DNA of 64,000 nucleotides from Talinum fruticosum (GCA_021018815.1 JAITYX010000053.1:1240001-1304000), one strand, 5' to 3'. Counted from the first letter of the stretch, positions 1-11,330 are shown. Numbers and translations are program-made. The notes: generated by a model from the sequence alone, not told the origin.

Positions 1-1080
1 CTATTTCTTCAAGAGTCCGATTCTTTCTCTCCACTACTCCATTTTGTTGAGGAGTTCTTGGTGCTGAGAAGTTGTGGGAGATGCCATTCTTATCACAAAA
101 CTCTGCAAATTCTAAGTAGTCGAACTCCCTTCCATAGTAAGTTCAAATTCTCTCGGATCCGAGTCCGAGACTCATCTTGGATTTTCCTGCAGAGCTTCGT
201 TGAACTCTTTAAATGCTTCATTTTTGTGTTTAAGAAAACAAACCCAGGTAAATCGTGAGTAATCATCAATAATCACAAGCACATATGATTTACCTCCGAG
301 ACTCTTGACAGGATTTCGCACACAAATCCATATGCAACAATTCAAGCACTTTGGATGTGGAAACAGTTTTCAGAGGTTTGAAAGATGATTTGACCTGTTT
401 CCCTTTTGTGCATGCTTCACGATTTTTCTTTCTTAAATGTATAGTTAGGCAATCCTCTAACTAAACCATGAGAAGCAAGCTTCTTAATGGTATGCATGCT
501 AATATGACCTAATCTACGATGCCATGTCCATGAATCATCATATAGGGATGCATTTAAGCAAGATAAATTCCGACTTGGGTCGAAAGAGGAATAGTGTATG
601 TGTTACCCGATCTCTTACCCGAGAGCTTAGTCTCCTTGGTAGTATCATCGAAATATAACAGTTGGTCCGAGTGAATCTTACCTCTTGACATTTGTCACAC
701 AGTTGAGAGATGCTAAGTAGATTATACTTTAAACCCTTGACAAGATATACTTGGGCTGATCGGATCGTTTCCTTTTCCAATCTTGCTTATCCCAATTATC
801 TTGCCCTTACTGTCATCTCCAAATGTGACTTTGCCTCCCTTGTACTCTTCTAACTCAGAAAAGAGTCTTGGATTTCCTAACATGTGACGTGAGCATCCAC
901 TGTCTAGGTACCAATGCCCTTTTGTTCTTTTCGAGCTACTCGCAAGTCGAAACAAACTAACATTTCTCACTTCCTCTAACGAACCCAAGCAACTCCCTTT
1001 ACTGTGGTCCTTTTCGAGGAAGAAGACTCTTGGGAACCCAGATTTTAATCACTTTGGGTTTGGTCATATTCCGAGTCTTT
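1..1080 (-). pseudogene. Element C pol start: protease and integrase N-terminal part
   Basis: The minus-strand reading shows the copia protease core LDSGCSRH (the DSG triplet is at 896-904), followed by the family's conserved KGGKVTFGDD segment. Next come the pre-integrase region (around 430-560) and the start of the integrase core. The integrase is cut by the window edge and its frame is interrupted several times between 1 and 430. In the intact family this polyprotein segment would process Gag-Pol and integrate the cDNA. The frame breaks make a functional product unlikely. The plus-strand open frames here are shadows. Confidence 0.8.
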
Positions 1081-2733
1081 CTTTTAGAGAATTGAATCTG
1101 TGTTTCTTTCTTTTGAAAAACTTTTCTTTTATAAACCTAGGTGGAGAAGGTTTTCTCCTGTAAGCTGGTCCGGGCTTAGTCCTCCTTTCATTCTTATGAA
1201 TAGGACCATGCTCAGCCTTCCCGAACTTCACAGTTCTGGAATTATTTTTAAAAAGTTCCGAGTAGGAATTAGACTCCTCCTCTTTGTTAAAACCAAGTCC
1301 TTCTTTTCGAAGGATACACATTGAGACCCTAAGAGCATATCAAGGTTTTTCGAACTTGAGTAAATTTTAAAATAAGCTCTTGAGACTTATTGAGTTGTTC
1401 CTTCGGATGCTCATTTTCTTTTCCGAGTGACTCGGACTCGGTCTTATTGGATTGAGCACTAGTCTTGAGTTCTCTTAGAGTAAGTCTCAGCTTTTCTAAT
1501 TCATTTTTCAAAAGATGCTCTCAAAAGTAACGAGACTTAAGTTGTTCTTTAAATTGAGAAGAATTAGAATTGGACTTTTCCTCCAAAGTATAAATATATT
1601 TGGCTAAATCAACTTTGGAAAACTTGAGGAAGTATTCAATTATCTCCCGAGGATTTGTTTCCTCGGTGTCCGAGTGATCTCGAGTCCGAGAGTGCCATCG
1701 GACACTTTGAATCATCCGAGTCCTCATCAATTTCCGATGAGTCTTCATCACTCCATGTGGCCATCATAGCCTTCTTCTTCTTTCTGTCCCTCTTTCTCCT
1801 GGGACAGTCTTTGACTATGTGTTCCTTGCTACCACATTCAAAACAATAGGAGTTCTTAGTTAAAGATAACTTTGAAGGGGAAGAGTGTTTACCTTTTCTA
1901 TCCTTCTTGTCTTTCTTGTAGAACTCTTCTCTTGGCTTCTTATCCCATCTCTTGTGCTTCATCATTTTTTTGAATCCTCCGGCGATAAGTGCCATGGGAT
2001 CCTCTTCCGAGTTAGAGGAACTCAGATTTGCTTCTCTCGTTTTCCGAGGCCTTCGGTGCGATGTTCTTTTTAGTGTCGACCTCTGCATCCTTCTCTTCCA
2101 GTGGATCTCATTGGTGAGTAGCTTCCCAATGAGTTTGTCCGGCTTCGGTAAGGACAGGTTTTGAGCCTCTTTGATGGTTGTCACCTTGGGACCCCATCTT
2201 CTCTTGGGTAGACTTTTGAGTATCTTTCTACACATTTCCTCATGGGAAATCTTTCTACCCGGAGATTTGAGATTGTTAGTAATCTCGGTGAAGCGGATGA
2301 ACATCCGAGTGATGTTCTCTTCGGCTCCATCTTGAACAGCTTGTACTTGTGAAGATATTGGCTTATCTTCGCTTGTCTTACTTGGCTTGTGCCTTCATAA
2401 GTGTTCACACGCGTGTCCCACACTTCTTTGGCCGTGTCGCAGTCGACACTCGGTTGTATTCTTCTAAGATGATGGCGCACATCGAATGTTCATCGCCTTG
2501 AAGTTCTTTCGAACTTCTCTACTTCTTCGAGTGGTGTACTCGGACTTTGTTTTGGGCACGAGTCTTGTTTCTTCTATCTTCAATGGAATGTAGTTCCCTA
2601 CTTGTATGATGTTCCGGACATCTTCATCGTGATCCAGCAGGAAACATTCCATGACCTTCTTCCAAGTGCACGAAGTTAGATCCTTTGAACTTTGGTGGTC
2701 TGCTGGAAGATCTTTCTTCATTGAACTCTCCAT
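1081..2733 (-). pseudogene. Element C gag (UBN2-type copia Gag) with zinc knuckle
   Basis: The minus-strand start is at 2733 (MESSMKKDLPADHQSSK). The N-terminal half carries the copia Gag (UBN2-like) signature of a W-K-x-M-E-C-F-L-L-D-H-D segment, and later W-D-T-x-V-N-T-Y-E-G-T-S-Q-V. A CX2CX4HX4C zinc knuckle (CFECGSKEHIVKDC) lies at about 1801-1845, followed by a lysine/arginine run and an acidic serine-rich stretch. Gag would form the virus-like particle and bind RNA. The product is split over at least three frames (2733-2464, 2480-2181, 2304-1636), so it is a pseudogene unless the frameshifts are sequence errors. Confidence 0.85.
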
Positions 2734-2792
2734 TATTCCGAGCCATTCGATCTTTAGACCTTTGGATGGTTAAATCCTTTACGAAAGGCTAT

Positions 2793-2803
2793 GCTCGATA
2801 CCA
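2793..2803 (-). other. Primer binding site of element C
   Basis: On the minus strand TGGTATCGAGC starts two bases inside the LTR end. It resembles the usual plant copia site complementary to the 3' end of initiator tRNA-Met, TGGTATCAGAGC. The same shortened form occurs in elements A and B, which makes it a family trait rather than a local error. Confidence 0.8.
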
Positions 2804-2805
2804 AT

Positions 2806-4320
2806 TGAAGGTTTGCTCTTAGAGAAACTTAGTCGCCCTAGAGGGGGTGAATAGGGTGATGAGGAAATTTGAACAAAGAATGGAAAATTAAAAGCCGAAA
2901 CCGACTTTGAGACGAGTCCGAGTCAAGATTGGACTCGGAAAAGTGTTAACTCGGAAAATACGTGGAAACCCTCATGGGGCAAAAACCACGGTCAGTGCTA
3001 ATCCAAGCACCAAGTCAAATCCACTATTTTTAATCAACAAAACACAGTAGAAAGACTTAACCGGAATTGCTCCCTTAGACAATTCCTTACACAATTTTCC
3101 TAGACTCGAAGTTCCCTTATCTCATCTAGTACTTCCTAACCGAGGTAACCTTTACGAGTTAAGGAAAATTGAGCTGAGTTAACCCTTACAGCTTAGTCAA
3201 GGGACCTTACTCGAAAGTAAGAATAAGTGTTTGTGATCTGATTACAAGACCTTACAACTCGGAAAGATATTAAGTACGAGTTGGAGTTGTAAGTAGAAGA
3301 TTGAATGTGAATACAAAGAATTTTTCTTAAGTATGTGTATTTGACAATGGTTCCATCAATCTTGTTGTCTTGTGAAGTGGCTTCTATTTATAGATGACCA
3401 GCCAGATTAGCCATTGTGTCTTTCTTCCGATTAGAAGTCCTTTGTGACCGTTACAATGGCTTTTCTAAGTGACTCGGAAAATATCCGTTGAGGTGTGAAC
3501 GTTGGACAACGGCTCTTAACCGCTTTGGATGTCTCAATCCACTGGTGGTGTCTAAAAAATAGGGTGGAAACCACCGTTGAGCTAGGCGATGCAGATTTCT
3601 AATTTTGGAAACAGACAACCCTAACACAGTGTCTTGGCTTTGGTCGAAGTAGAAAAAGCCTTGTCTGCTAGGTGATTTGACATCTTGAAGCTCGGTTACT
3701 TTTGTATTTCAAAAGTAGGATAACCTCGTTTAGATAACCTACAAAAGTAAATCAATTTTGGTTCTCAAAGTATAAAATACTTTGGTCCAAGATTAGACAC
3801 GAGATAATAATTATAATTAAGATAATTAAGTGCCTAATTATCCGAGTCTCGAAGGAGTGGAATTTTACGAGTCTAATATTTATTATACTCAAATTCCATC
3901 CGAGTCGGTCTAGAAGTAAGTCAAATTAGATGAGGAATATCGGAGTAGTCATACTTGAACTTAGACAGGCATGGTTCAAACAAAGCATGCCGACTTAAAG
4001 AGAGGAATTAACACTATAATTCAATTAGGCTTCGAACATGAAGTCAAAGCTGAGTTTATGTACGTTAGACCAAATGATTAAACATGCAATAAGTCTTAGT
4101 GTTATTTGAGTAACTCAAAACTGTGTGTAAACTAATAAGCAACGAGTATGCTTTCCGAGTAAGTCGGAATCAGGTGAGAACATATGCAATGGTTTACGTA
4201 ACACTCGGAAAAGTTTCGAAGCACTTAGAATGACTTGTAATCAAAACTTACGAGAGACGAAGTTCGTACTCGATCCCTTGATAGTACTCAAAATGACATT
4301 TATGCAAAGTTTGAGTCTTC
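2806..4320 (-). repeat. LTR of element C (about 1.5 kb)
   Basis: The LTR begins (plus-strand view) TGAAGGTTTGCTC and carries the family landmark CCCTAGAGGGGGTGAATAGG. It ends near GAGTCTTC at 4320; the expected final A of TCTTCA is not seen. On the minus strand a TATA box (TATAAATA) lies at 3385-3392. It serves as the 5' LTR of the gag-pol on its left. On its right it touches an internal region that should lie upstream of a 3' LTR, so a single LTR is shared between two internal regions. Confidence 0.8.
3385..3392 (-). promoter_or_regulatory. LTR TATA box, element C
   Basis: TATAAATA on the minus strand, in the same LTR context (CTATAAATAGAAGC) as in elements A and B. This would place transcription start, and so the U3/R border, shortly downstream. 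Confidence 0.6.
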
Positions 4321-4389
4321 GGGGAACAAAGTTGGAATTTAGAAAAACAGTCTTTACTTCAAAAATTTTGTAAAGTAATGCAAGGTTGA

Positions 4390-4719
4390 TGCGCACGGTC
4401 TTACCCTAAACAAGAGAGGTAATGAAGCCTTCGTTGGCGAGTCATATAAGGGTATAATTCGGACATTAGGTCTAGATAGATGTATTTATAAAAGCAAAGA
4501 TAGTTGTACACACCAGTTTTTGTGATGTGTTTCAACCAGGAGAAAGAGGTGGAGGGAAATAATTTTTCATCTAGAATGAAATGTCTGTGCGACAAAGAAT
4601 GTTGGAGGATTTGTGGTAGATTCTTGTCCTTTACATTGTGAAATCTCATACCGAGTAGTCTTTGTTTTGGCCTTCTTAGTGGTCAAACCTCCTTCTTGAG
4701 GAGCAACTCTCTTAGTCAT
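4390..4719 (-). pseudogene. Third ORF (downstream of pol), N-terminal remnant
   Basis: The minus-strand start at 4719 gives MTKRVAPQEGGLTTKK. After a frameshift come LDEKLFPSTSFSWL and TGVYNYLCFYKYIYLDL, which match LDDKFFPTTKFSWL and TGVYSFLCFSEFIYLEL of element A's third ORF. So the ORF is a conserved part of the family. Its function is unknown to me; the position matches the env-like ORF of SIRE elements, but no envelope hallmark is visible here. The remnant is cut after about 110 codons. Confidence 0.65.
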
Positions 4720-4878
4720 GATTGCAAAGAGATTAGAGAGACTAATCGAGAGAATAGAGAATAAGAGACTTGAGATTCAAAGAGATAACACGAGTCGGCG
4801 AGAGAGAGTTTGAGAGCGAACAGAGCAAGAGTACCAATAATAAGTTAGAAAAGTGAAGAAAAGAAAGTGAAGTGGTGC

Positions 4879-4886
4879 TATTTATA
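4879..4886 (-). promoter_or_regulatory. Internal TATA box upstream of third ORF
   Basis: TATAAATA on the minus strand, 167 bases upstream of the third-ORF start. The same box occurs about 240-255 bases upstream of the matching ORF in elements A and B, which suggests a promoter for a separate transcript. Confidence 0.5.
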
Positions 4887-5299
4887 GGAAAAAAGGCTTC
4901 CAACTTTCTTTCTAACCGAAATACCAAGCAACGGTTCCGAGACCATTGTGTCGCTCTACACTCTGTAATGGCTAGTTTTCCAACAACTTTCTTCCAATGG
5001 CTAGTTTCTACTAACTGTTTGTCTGACGAGAGAGATAGAGAGAAAGAAGAAAGAGTTTTTGAAAACATTTATGAGATTCTCCTTTTATCTATATATGACC
5101 TTAAAATTTTGATGTCCATTTTGCTCATAATCCGAGTCCGACTTAGTAAGTTTTCCGAGTGACTAAGAGCACTCGGAGTACTAATAACTCATAGCTCGGT
5201 TTCGGTTTGAATCAACCGACCCATTTGTTATCAATTCAAAGCATATAACACATAATCATGAAAGAGTAAATCATGCAATAAATCTCATAATCATGCATT

Positions 5300-5578
5300 A
5301 ATCGTGCCTAGTTCATTCCTATTAAAAACAAAACTAATCCTCATTAAGAGGCTAAGTAAAAATATCAACTAACCGAAGCTTAGTAGGAATAAATTCAAGC
5401 TCAATACAACCTTTCTCGGAATGGTCTCTTAGAAAATGATACATGACCTCAATATGCTTAGTCTTTGAGTGCTGAATTGGAATATTAGTTATGCTAATTG
5501 TACTTTGATTGTCACACTTGAGTGGGATGGAAGTGAATGATAGTACAAGCTCACTTGTGTTGCTTGATCCATAGAATT
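5300..5578 (-). pseudogene. pol 3' end (RNase H tail) of the second copy
   Basis: The minus-strand reading recovers, over shifted frames, segments equivalent to KCDNQSAI, KTKHIEV and IPTNLQLAD of the RNase H tail in element A, with many substitutions. The reading is joined at about 5578 to LTR sequence, so everything upstream (gag to reverse transcriptase) has been deleted. Confidence 0.65.
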
Positions 5579-6153
5579 GATACTCAAAATATAAAAATAG
5601 TTTTGTCCAAGATTAGGCACAAATAATAATTAAATCGGAGTAATTAAGCACTTAATTATCATTGGCCTAAAAGAATGAAATTTTCTGAGTCTAATATCTA
5701 TTAGGTTCGGATTCCATCTTGAGTCAATCCTTAGATGATTAAGGTAGAAAGAATAAAATATTAGGATACATGAACTTGATCTAATAAATGATTCTCCAGT
5801 AAATAGATCGACTGAAAACATAGAATTAATGTGGTAATTCTTTTAAACTTGAAATAAGAAGTCGAGTGGTCATAATAAGTAAGTTAGAGATATTGTTTGT
5901 TCATGTGATAGTTCCGAGTGATGTCCGAGTGAGTTAGAAGCACGAGTTATGAGAGATATGCAAGAGCGTGCTTTATAAGTGGGTCGAACATAATGAAAAC
6001 TTAGATAGAAGGTTCTATAAGGCTCATAATGACTTAGAGTCAAAACCCAAGAGAGATAGAGAGTAATACCTAATTCTTCGGATACTTCACATCTCACTAA
6101 CGAGAGGGACAAGTTGTGGGTTGAAGGATAAAAGGAGAAAGATAAAATCTTCA
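5579..6153 (-). repeat. LTR fragment of SIRE-like family
   Basis: The sequence from 5579 resembles the mid-LTR landmark CTCAAAGTATAAAATACTTTGG and the following block seen at 3769, 38689 and 51011. It then decays towards an end near AATCTTCA at 6153. Only the U3-distal part (about 575 bases of 1.5 kb) remains. It is probably the 5' LTR of the second copy, with the intervening gag-pol deleted. Confidence 0.6.
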
Positions 6154-6289
6154 CTCGACTAAAGTAGAATCTATGTCGGTGACTACCGAGTTTTGTTTCC
6201 TATTTTCTTTATTTATTTTGAGAACTTATCGCTTTTAATATTTATGAATTGTCAAATAATATTTTTTTTCCTTCTTACGAAGTTATTAT

Positions 6290-8700
6290 CATAGACATCG
6301 ACTTCGAAGTTGCCGACACCACCGGGATGAGGGACAAGCTAGCCTTTTCCCTACAAAGAGATGAGCATTCGAGACGTCGGTGGAAAGGTGGGGATAGTTG
6401 ATCACTTTGGGGCTAGGAAGAAGCACCCCATCTGTTCCAGCCAAGCAATTCACTAGATGAGGGCCGAAATACAGTCCAAATAGTCCCAAATGTCCTAAAT
6501 GGCTGCATAGATGGCTGCATAGATGGAAGAGATGAGGGCACGAGATATGGGCAAAGATGCAGACCTAGATGAGGTCATACTTCACTAACATGAGTCTACT
6601 AGTACCTAGCAACTTGAATGATTTACGTCCATTCTTACCCTACACACCGGTAAGCACGAACATGAGCTCACCTATGAAGCAATTCGAAGTTCGACGGAGG
6701 TAATTCAGATTTTGCAACCTAATTATATTTGCATGCATGTTTATATTTTGACTAATTGGTGTATAATATTGTTGAATAATTACTTATAGTATGTTTTGGT
6801 TGTTTCGGATGAGTATCGTCATTTACAAGCATGTTTATATTTTGACTAATTGGTGTGTAATCTTGTTGAATGAATGGTGTATATTGTGTTGTGGTTGTTG
6901 AACTCCAACGTGTGGCCATTGACTAATTACTTATATAGTATGTTTTTATTGTTTCGGATGAGACCCGTTATCCCGGGAAAATGTTTACATTTAAGGGGAA
7001 ACTCTATCCATTTATTTTCAAGATTTTTAGGTAGTTTAACTTTTATGTCAAAGCTTATCCTATGATTATAATTGTTATGATTATTCTATGCAGCCATCGA
7101 ATTGCAAGTTAGCTTCTCATCACCCTCCCCTACGAGTATGTTATGGCATTGGGTGTTGTTTTCCGTGGAGGTCGAGCATCGCCGTTCACTGGGCACCCAT
7201 TCTAGGTGATGAGGAAAGGGCGAGTGTGAAAACGGTCATGCAATGGAAAGGCGATTGTGAGTTGTCGATCCGGATACCGGATCTCCACACCGTTGATGAC
7301 GCAGATCAACACTTTTCTTCGTTGGCCCAAGAGTTTGGTCATCCTCTCTACGGTAATTCATTTTTTAAAATATTTGATTTAGTCGTTGTTAATATCATGT
7401 GTATATATTTCTAATTTTTGTATTGATTACTCAATAGGATATCACGGATAAATTCGAGAATGGGATGAAGGGCACTCTATCTCCCTCGGTTGGCGTAAGC
7501 AAGGATTCTCGCGCTCCCCGTTCGTCGTCCGGAGAAGTCTCCCTCTCGTGTCCATTGAGGAGTTTCGCACGATTGATGTGCTACTCTACAAAGTTATATG
7601 AAAACTTTGTCAGCAAAGACATCATCACAAATGAGCATGTCGAGTCATGTGTTTCGGCAACGTGAAGGGGGCAATGGGGATATGACCTTCTTTGTCTTAC
7701 CGAATGAAATATTGCAATTATTGGGGATGTAAGAGATCGGCGCATCCACTATTATGATTGGCATTACATAAGTTACTATATTCATAAGTTTCTTTTAACT
7801 ATTAATTTTAATTTCTAACTACATATAATTAATATTTAAGGTGGTCGCACGAGATTGGAAACGAGTTCGTTCGGTTTCTCACCCCTAATGCCATTCAAGG
7901 AGTTGCGCAAAAATATGATGAACAAGTTGACTATATCTTCAAAGTCATAAAACATAATGCACAGGATAAAGTTACTTGACACCGTTCATTGATAAGTAAG
8001 TGTACAAATATACTTATTAACCGAAGTTTTTATAGTGTTGTACATACTTATATAAATGTGTTATTTGTGGCTATGTAGCCACCATTGGATGCTTGCTGCC
8101 ACATTTTCAAGGGCTAATGTCGTGTACTTGCTTGATCCTCTGGTCTTCCTATGAGGAAAGATATCAAGAACGTACTCGACACGTGAGTTCATACTTTAAT
8201 CATTTTATACTTTTTTGTTAATTAGTATTCGTTTTAATTGTATGTCTAATTTGAGTTTTATTTTTCCTATTGAAAAATAGTGATCTACTACATTATTCTT
8301 ATGAGGCTTGAAAGGCCCATGAGAACGACCAAACCCTCTAATTGTCTCCATAAAAGTGAGGTTCTCTTGGTTAGGGTATACTTTAATTTTTTTAATTTTA
8401 TATTACTTGCTAGCTTCTACATTATCCATTAAAGAAAAGAGATTGTGACCAAACTTGATTTAAATAACTCTAATCCCAAAGACGTACTTGCACTTGCACT
8501 TGTATTTGATTAGGAAAAAATAATATTTTTTAATGTTCTTTTCGGATTGATTAATACTTTCACTTGGCCTAATTAATATGTCTTTTACAAGCATTCGTCA
8601 CAATATTTCTCGGAAAAGGACCCACCCACTCCCTATATAGATGAAGTGCTCAACAAGTTAAAATAAGTTTGGGCATAGTTTGTGTATAACCGTATAAAGA
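6290..8700 (+). pseudogene. CACTA C-terminal region with Ulp1-like (C48) peptidase domain
   Basis: Exon-like pieces, all plus strand: about 6300-6440 (GMRDKLAFSLQRDEHSRRR, resembling the conserved EH-x-GRVRG region of plant CACTA proteins); 7088-7350 (a CKLA...LG...V...IRIPDLHTVDDAD segment like the family's C-x-L-A...P-x-P...T-V-x-D-A domain); 7465-7665; and 7841-7980. At 8093-8150 HWMLAATFSRANVVYLLDP gives the Ulp1 His (HW) and Asp (LLDP) positions. About 8600-8690 resembles the family's C-terminal tail. I found no Cys-containing motif between the Asp motif and the tail, and there are several stops and frameshifts. It is a dead protease-like domain of a transposon, not a host SUMO protease. 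Confidence 0.6.
6735..6962 (+). repeat. Imperfect direct duplication of about 95-140 bases
   Basis: GCATGTTTATATTTTGACTA begins at 6735 and again at 6829. The following ATTACTTATA...GTTTCGGATGA block occurs at about 6779-6812 and 6922-6960. It is a local two-copy duplication in an apparent intron of the CACTA gene. Confidence 0.6.
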
Positions 8701-8939
8701 CATAGGTATATATTTACACTTGTTCTTCATTATTTGATTGGTCAAGTTTGTGATTTTAATAGTCATATAGTTATAGGTATATATATTTTTACACTATCTT
8801 TTTATATGTATAATATACAAATGTGATGAATATGTTGTTTTGTATATATTCCGGTTAACACTCGTATTGGATAGTGGTAGGCATATTCCGAAAGAGTTTG
8901 TGTAAGGTTGTATATAATTTGTACTTTACGAGAGGGCAA

Positions 8940-9128
8940 GCAAACAAAAGAAAATCGGACCTATTATTACGGTTCTTAATGAAGAACCATCGTCATAGTC
9001 CTTCTTTTAATATGGTTCAAACTGTAGCAAAATATGCCCACCTACAATGATGGCCACATAGACAACGCTTAATAACCATAGTTAAAGGTCGTTTTGAACC
9101 GTAGTTACAAGTGGTTCCTGTAGTAGTG
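8940..9128 (+). repeat. CACTA subterminal repeats and right terminal inverted repeat
   Basis: The region contains inverted and direct copies of a GGTTC-containing motif, for example GGTTCTTAATGAAGAACC (8970-8987), an almost perfect hairpin. Related motifs follow up to GTGGTTCCTGTAGTAGTG at 9128. Such repeats are the usual binding sites of CACTA accessory proteins at the element ends. The MULE repeats start directly outside. Confidence 0.65.
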
Positions 9129-9133
9129 TTATA

Positions 9134-9212
9134 TGCTAATCGGTGTGTAATTATACACTAATTAGTGTGCAATTGTACACTAATCGGTGTGCAATTGTAC
9201 ACCATAAGTGAT
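9134..9212. repeat. MULE left subterminal GTACAC repeats
   Basis: Three tandem, partly palindromic units of the form CTAATCGGTGTGCAATTGTACA. Matching units lie at 10550-10600 (inside an intron of the Ulp1-like gene), 60670-60870 and 62090-62930. Confidence 0.75.
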
Positions 9213-9239
9213 ACTATGTTTATACTAATGTAGAATTTT

Positions 9240-11330
9240 TTTGTATTAACTTGTAGCAAGACATTGAGGAAATGGCATCTGTTTCGGAGGAATTAGCAAC
9301 TCGCATTTATGAAGTTCAATTAGTTGATGAATTCTTTATCAAAGAAGTGCCGAAATAACAAAGTACTTAAAAATATTCAAGATGCAATGCTGAACATGTT
9401 TGTCGCATATTCCGAGAATGTCATATAGGAGGTTGAGGATGACAATGATGCAGCTGAAGCGCGGATCCCATAATTCGGCTTAAGACGTTGATTTTTACAT
9501 GAATCCTCTCGTCTTAGAAGCTATTGATGCTTTGGTGAGGGCATGCATCAGGAAAAGAAGAAAAGAAAAGAGTGATATGCCAAGTTTTTCATTATTTCCC
9601 GATACTCGAAAACCTAGCTGCAAATGATGGTGGCACTACTTCAACTATTCGCGAGCATATTGTACAAGGTGGTCAAGTAACAATCATGACCGGAATAGAC
9701 GTTGTACAAGTCAATCTGCTCCCGAGCATAATGTACAACCAGCCGCTCTCGAGCAGTAATGTACAACAAGAAGTTGCTAAAATGCATAATGTACAACAAG
9801 AAGTCTGCTCCCAAGCATAATGTACAAACTGTTTCCTCTCGAAGAACATCTTAGAAAACAATCCGCTCAAGAGAGGATAGATAAGACTATCCAAACTTAT
9901 AGTTTGAGAAAGGGGAAACAAGTGAAAATTAGAAATAATCTTCCAAGACAAGCTTGACAAATAACAACATCGCTTTTTTCTCCTTATCATGATAGGGTTA
10001 CTAAAATATCACAAAGTCTAACAAAGGAGGAGAGGATTATTTCGGACTATGTGTTTGAATCTTTCAAGCAACATTGAATGAGAAAAAGAAACTCTTATTC
10101 TCTAATATTTGATTTTAGAACATTATGTGTACCTAATTGTATACTAACTTTTTGATGATAGTGAACCAATGTTTGTTGCTTTTGGAGTTGAGTATAATAG
10201 AGAAGTCCTAAGATCACTTTGTCTTGGAGTTTTTGTGGGCATTAATGTTATCAATATCCGAAGTATGATATTGAATGAAGCAGAAAGAAGAAGGGATCGT
10301 AGTACTCCATGTCGATTTTTCTTCCCATGTGATGCTTGTGTAAGCATCAAAATATCATATTTGTTAAGTATTTTTATGTTAATATCTTTTAAAATACTCA
10401 TTGCTCTCTTTTATAGATTTTTTTTATGAGACGGTTTATGAAAAGAGAACATATGCACAAAGATGTGAGGATTTTGAGATATGCATTTGTCAACAATCGA
10501 CTCGATTCAATTGGATTCATCTCAAAAACATTGACTTGGTACTTTTTTTTAGACTAATCGGTGTGCAACTCGTATACTAATCGATGTACAATTGTACACT
10601 AACATTTAGTATATTGTATTCTATTTTACACTCGCAATAAATTTTCTTACTTTCTTTTTTTGGCATTTTAACAGGTTTTCTTTCCCATATTGTACAAAAA
10701 CGTTTCTTCTTGTTTTGTTTCAATATGAAGGAAAGAAAATTTGATATTATTGATAACATCTACACAAAGTTAACGCTACCTAAGAGTTACAACAAAACTT
10801 ATACAATGATGGTATGTAACTTCTATTTCCTTCGGATCATATGCCTGCTACCTTATAATATAGCCCATATTGTAACTTCTATCACTAATTAATGTGTATG
10901 TTTTTCATATTAAGAGAATGCCTTAGCCAATACTTGGAGTCCATTGAGCACCCAAAGTATAAATATGTCAAACAAGCAGTTCCTACGTGCTTAGAAATGA
11001 AGTGGAGGACTAAGACCAATATGGTTGATTATGGAATTTTTTGTGTGAGGCACACTTAGACATATTTTGGAGATTTTCATAAATGTGATCCTAAGTTTGA
11101 TGGCGACGATGTATGTTTTGATTTATGTTTGCTGTCTTCTACTAAAAAGAATCCTTTTTTAAATCCGATATATATTTTTTCAAAGTCCAGGATGCAAAGT
11201 CTGCTACTTTTATTACGATGGTGCTACTACTCGCAATATAATGAATTTTAAGGATCATACAGCTAGGCATTCGCTGAAGCAAGCTGCTCACAATTACCAC
11301 AAGGAAGAATCAAAGAAGTAGAAGGAAAAA
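9240..11330 (+). pseudogene. MULE-borne Ulp1-like (C48 peptidase) gene, broken, with introns
   Basis: Exon-like pieces in order: about 9250-9355 (EEMASVSEELATRIYEVQ); 9960-10076 (RVTKISQSLTKEERIISDYVF); 10165-10340 (VLRSLCLGVFVGINV, then CRFFFP); 10430-10545; 10677-10812; and 10925-11110. The fifth holds the Asp-region signature FNMKERKFDIIDN. The sixth holds the nucleophile region NMVDYGIFCVRH. In active C48 enzymes the motif is D-C-G; here codons 11027-11035 read D-Y-G, so the catalytic Cys is Tyr, one G-to-A change from TGT. The His position before FLFCFNM is also not His in this frame, and a frameshift lies just upstream. The intron between the fourth and fifth pieces holds copies of the element's GTACAC repeat. 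The family role (probably desumoylation or a transposition accessory) is unproven and this copy looks dead. Confidence 0.65.

Larger units (their letters stand above)
1..4320 (-). mobile_element. SIRE-like Ty1/copia element C, 5' portion, cut by the window edge
   Basis: On the minus strand this reads LTR (2806-4320), tRNA-iMet-type primer site (2793-2803), gag, protease and the start of integrase, then runs off the window at base 1. It belongs to the same family as elements A and B: same primer site, same gag zinc knuckle and same protease motif. It is more diverged from A and B than they are from each other. The LTR's outer end at 4320 does not meet host DNA. It meets the 3' half of another internal region, so this is a recombined or deleted complex and not a simple insertion. 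Confidence 0.85.
4321..5578 (-). mobile_element. 3' internal region of a second SIRE-like copy
   Basis: Read on the minus strand, this holds the last part of pol (RNase H tail, about 5300-5578), a spacer with a TATA box (4879-4886) and the N-terminal part of the third ORF (4390-4719). It is then cut and joined to the LTR of element C. The normal 3' polypurine tract next to that LTR is missing, so a deletion removed the rest of the third ORF and the 3' untranslated region. The upstream break at about 5578 falls directly into the middle of an LTR. Confidence 0.75.
6154..9128 (+). mobile_element. CACTA (En/Spm) transposon, 3' half
   Basis: The right end at 9128 reads CCTGTAGTAGTG, the inverse of CACTACTACAGG, a typical CACTA terminus. 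Before it lies a subterminal region with repeated GGTTC/AACTACGG motifs in both orientations. The coding remnants inside match the C-terminal part of plant CACTA proteins, ending in a Ulp1-like domain. The transposase (TNP2) half and the left terminus are not present. The left border at 6154 is set only by the end of the LTR fragment and is uncertain. Confidence 0.65.

Noticed and set aside
6290..11330. Host SUMO protease genes
   Set aside because: Both Ulp1-like readings lie between transposon ends and element-specific repeats, are full of stops and lack the catalytic Cys motif.
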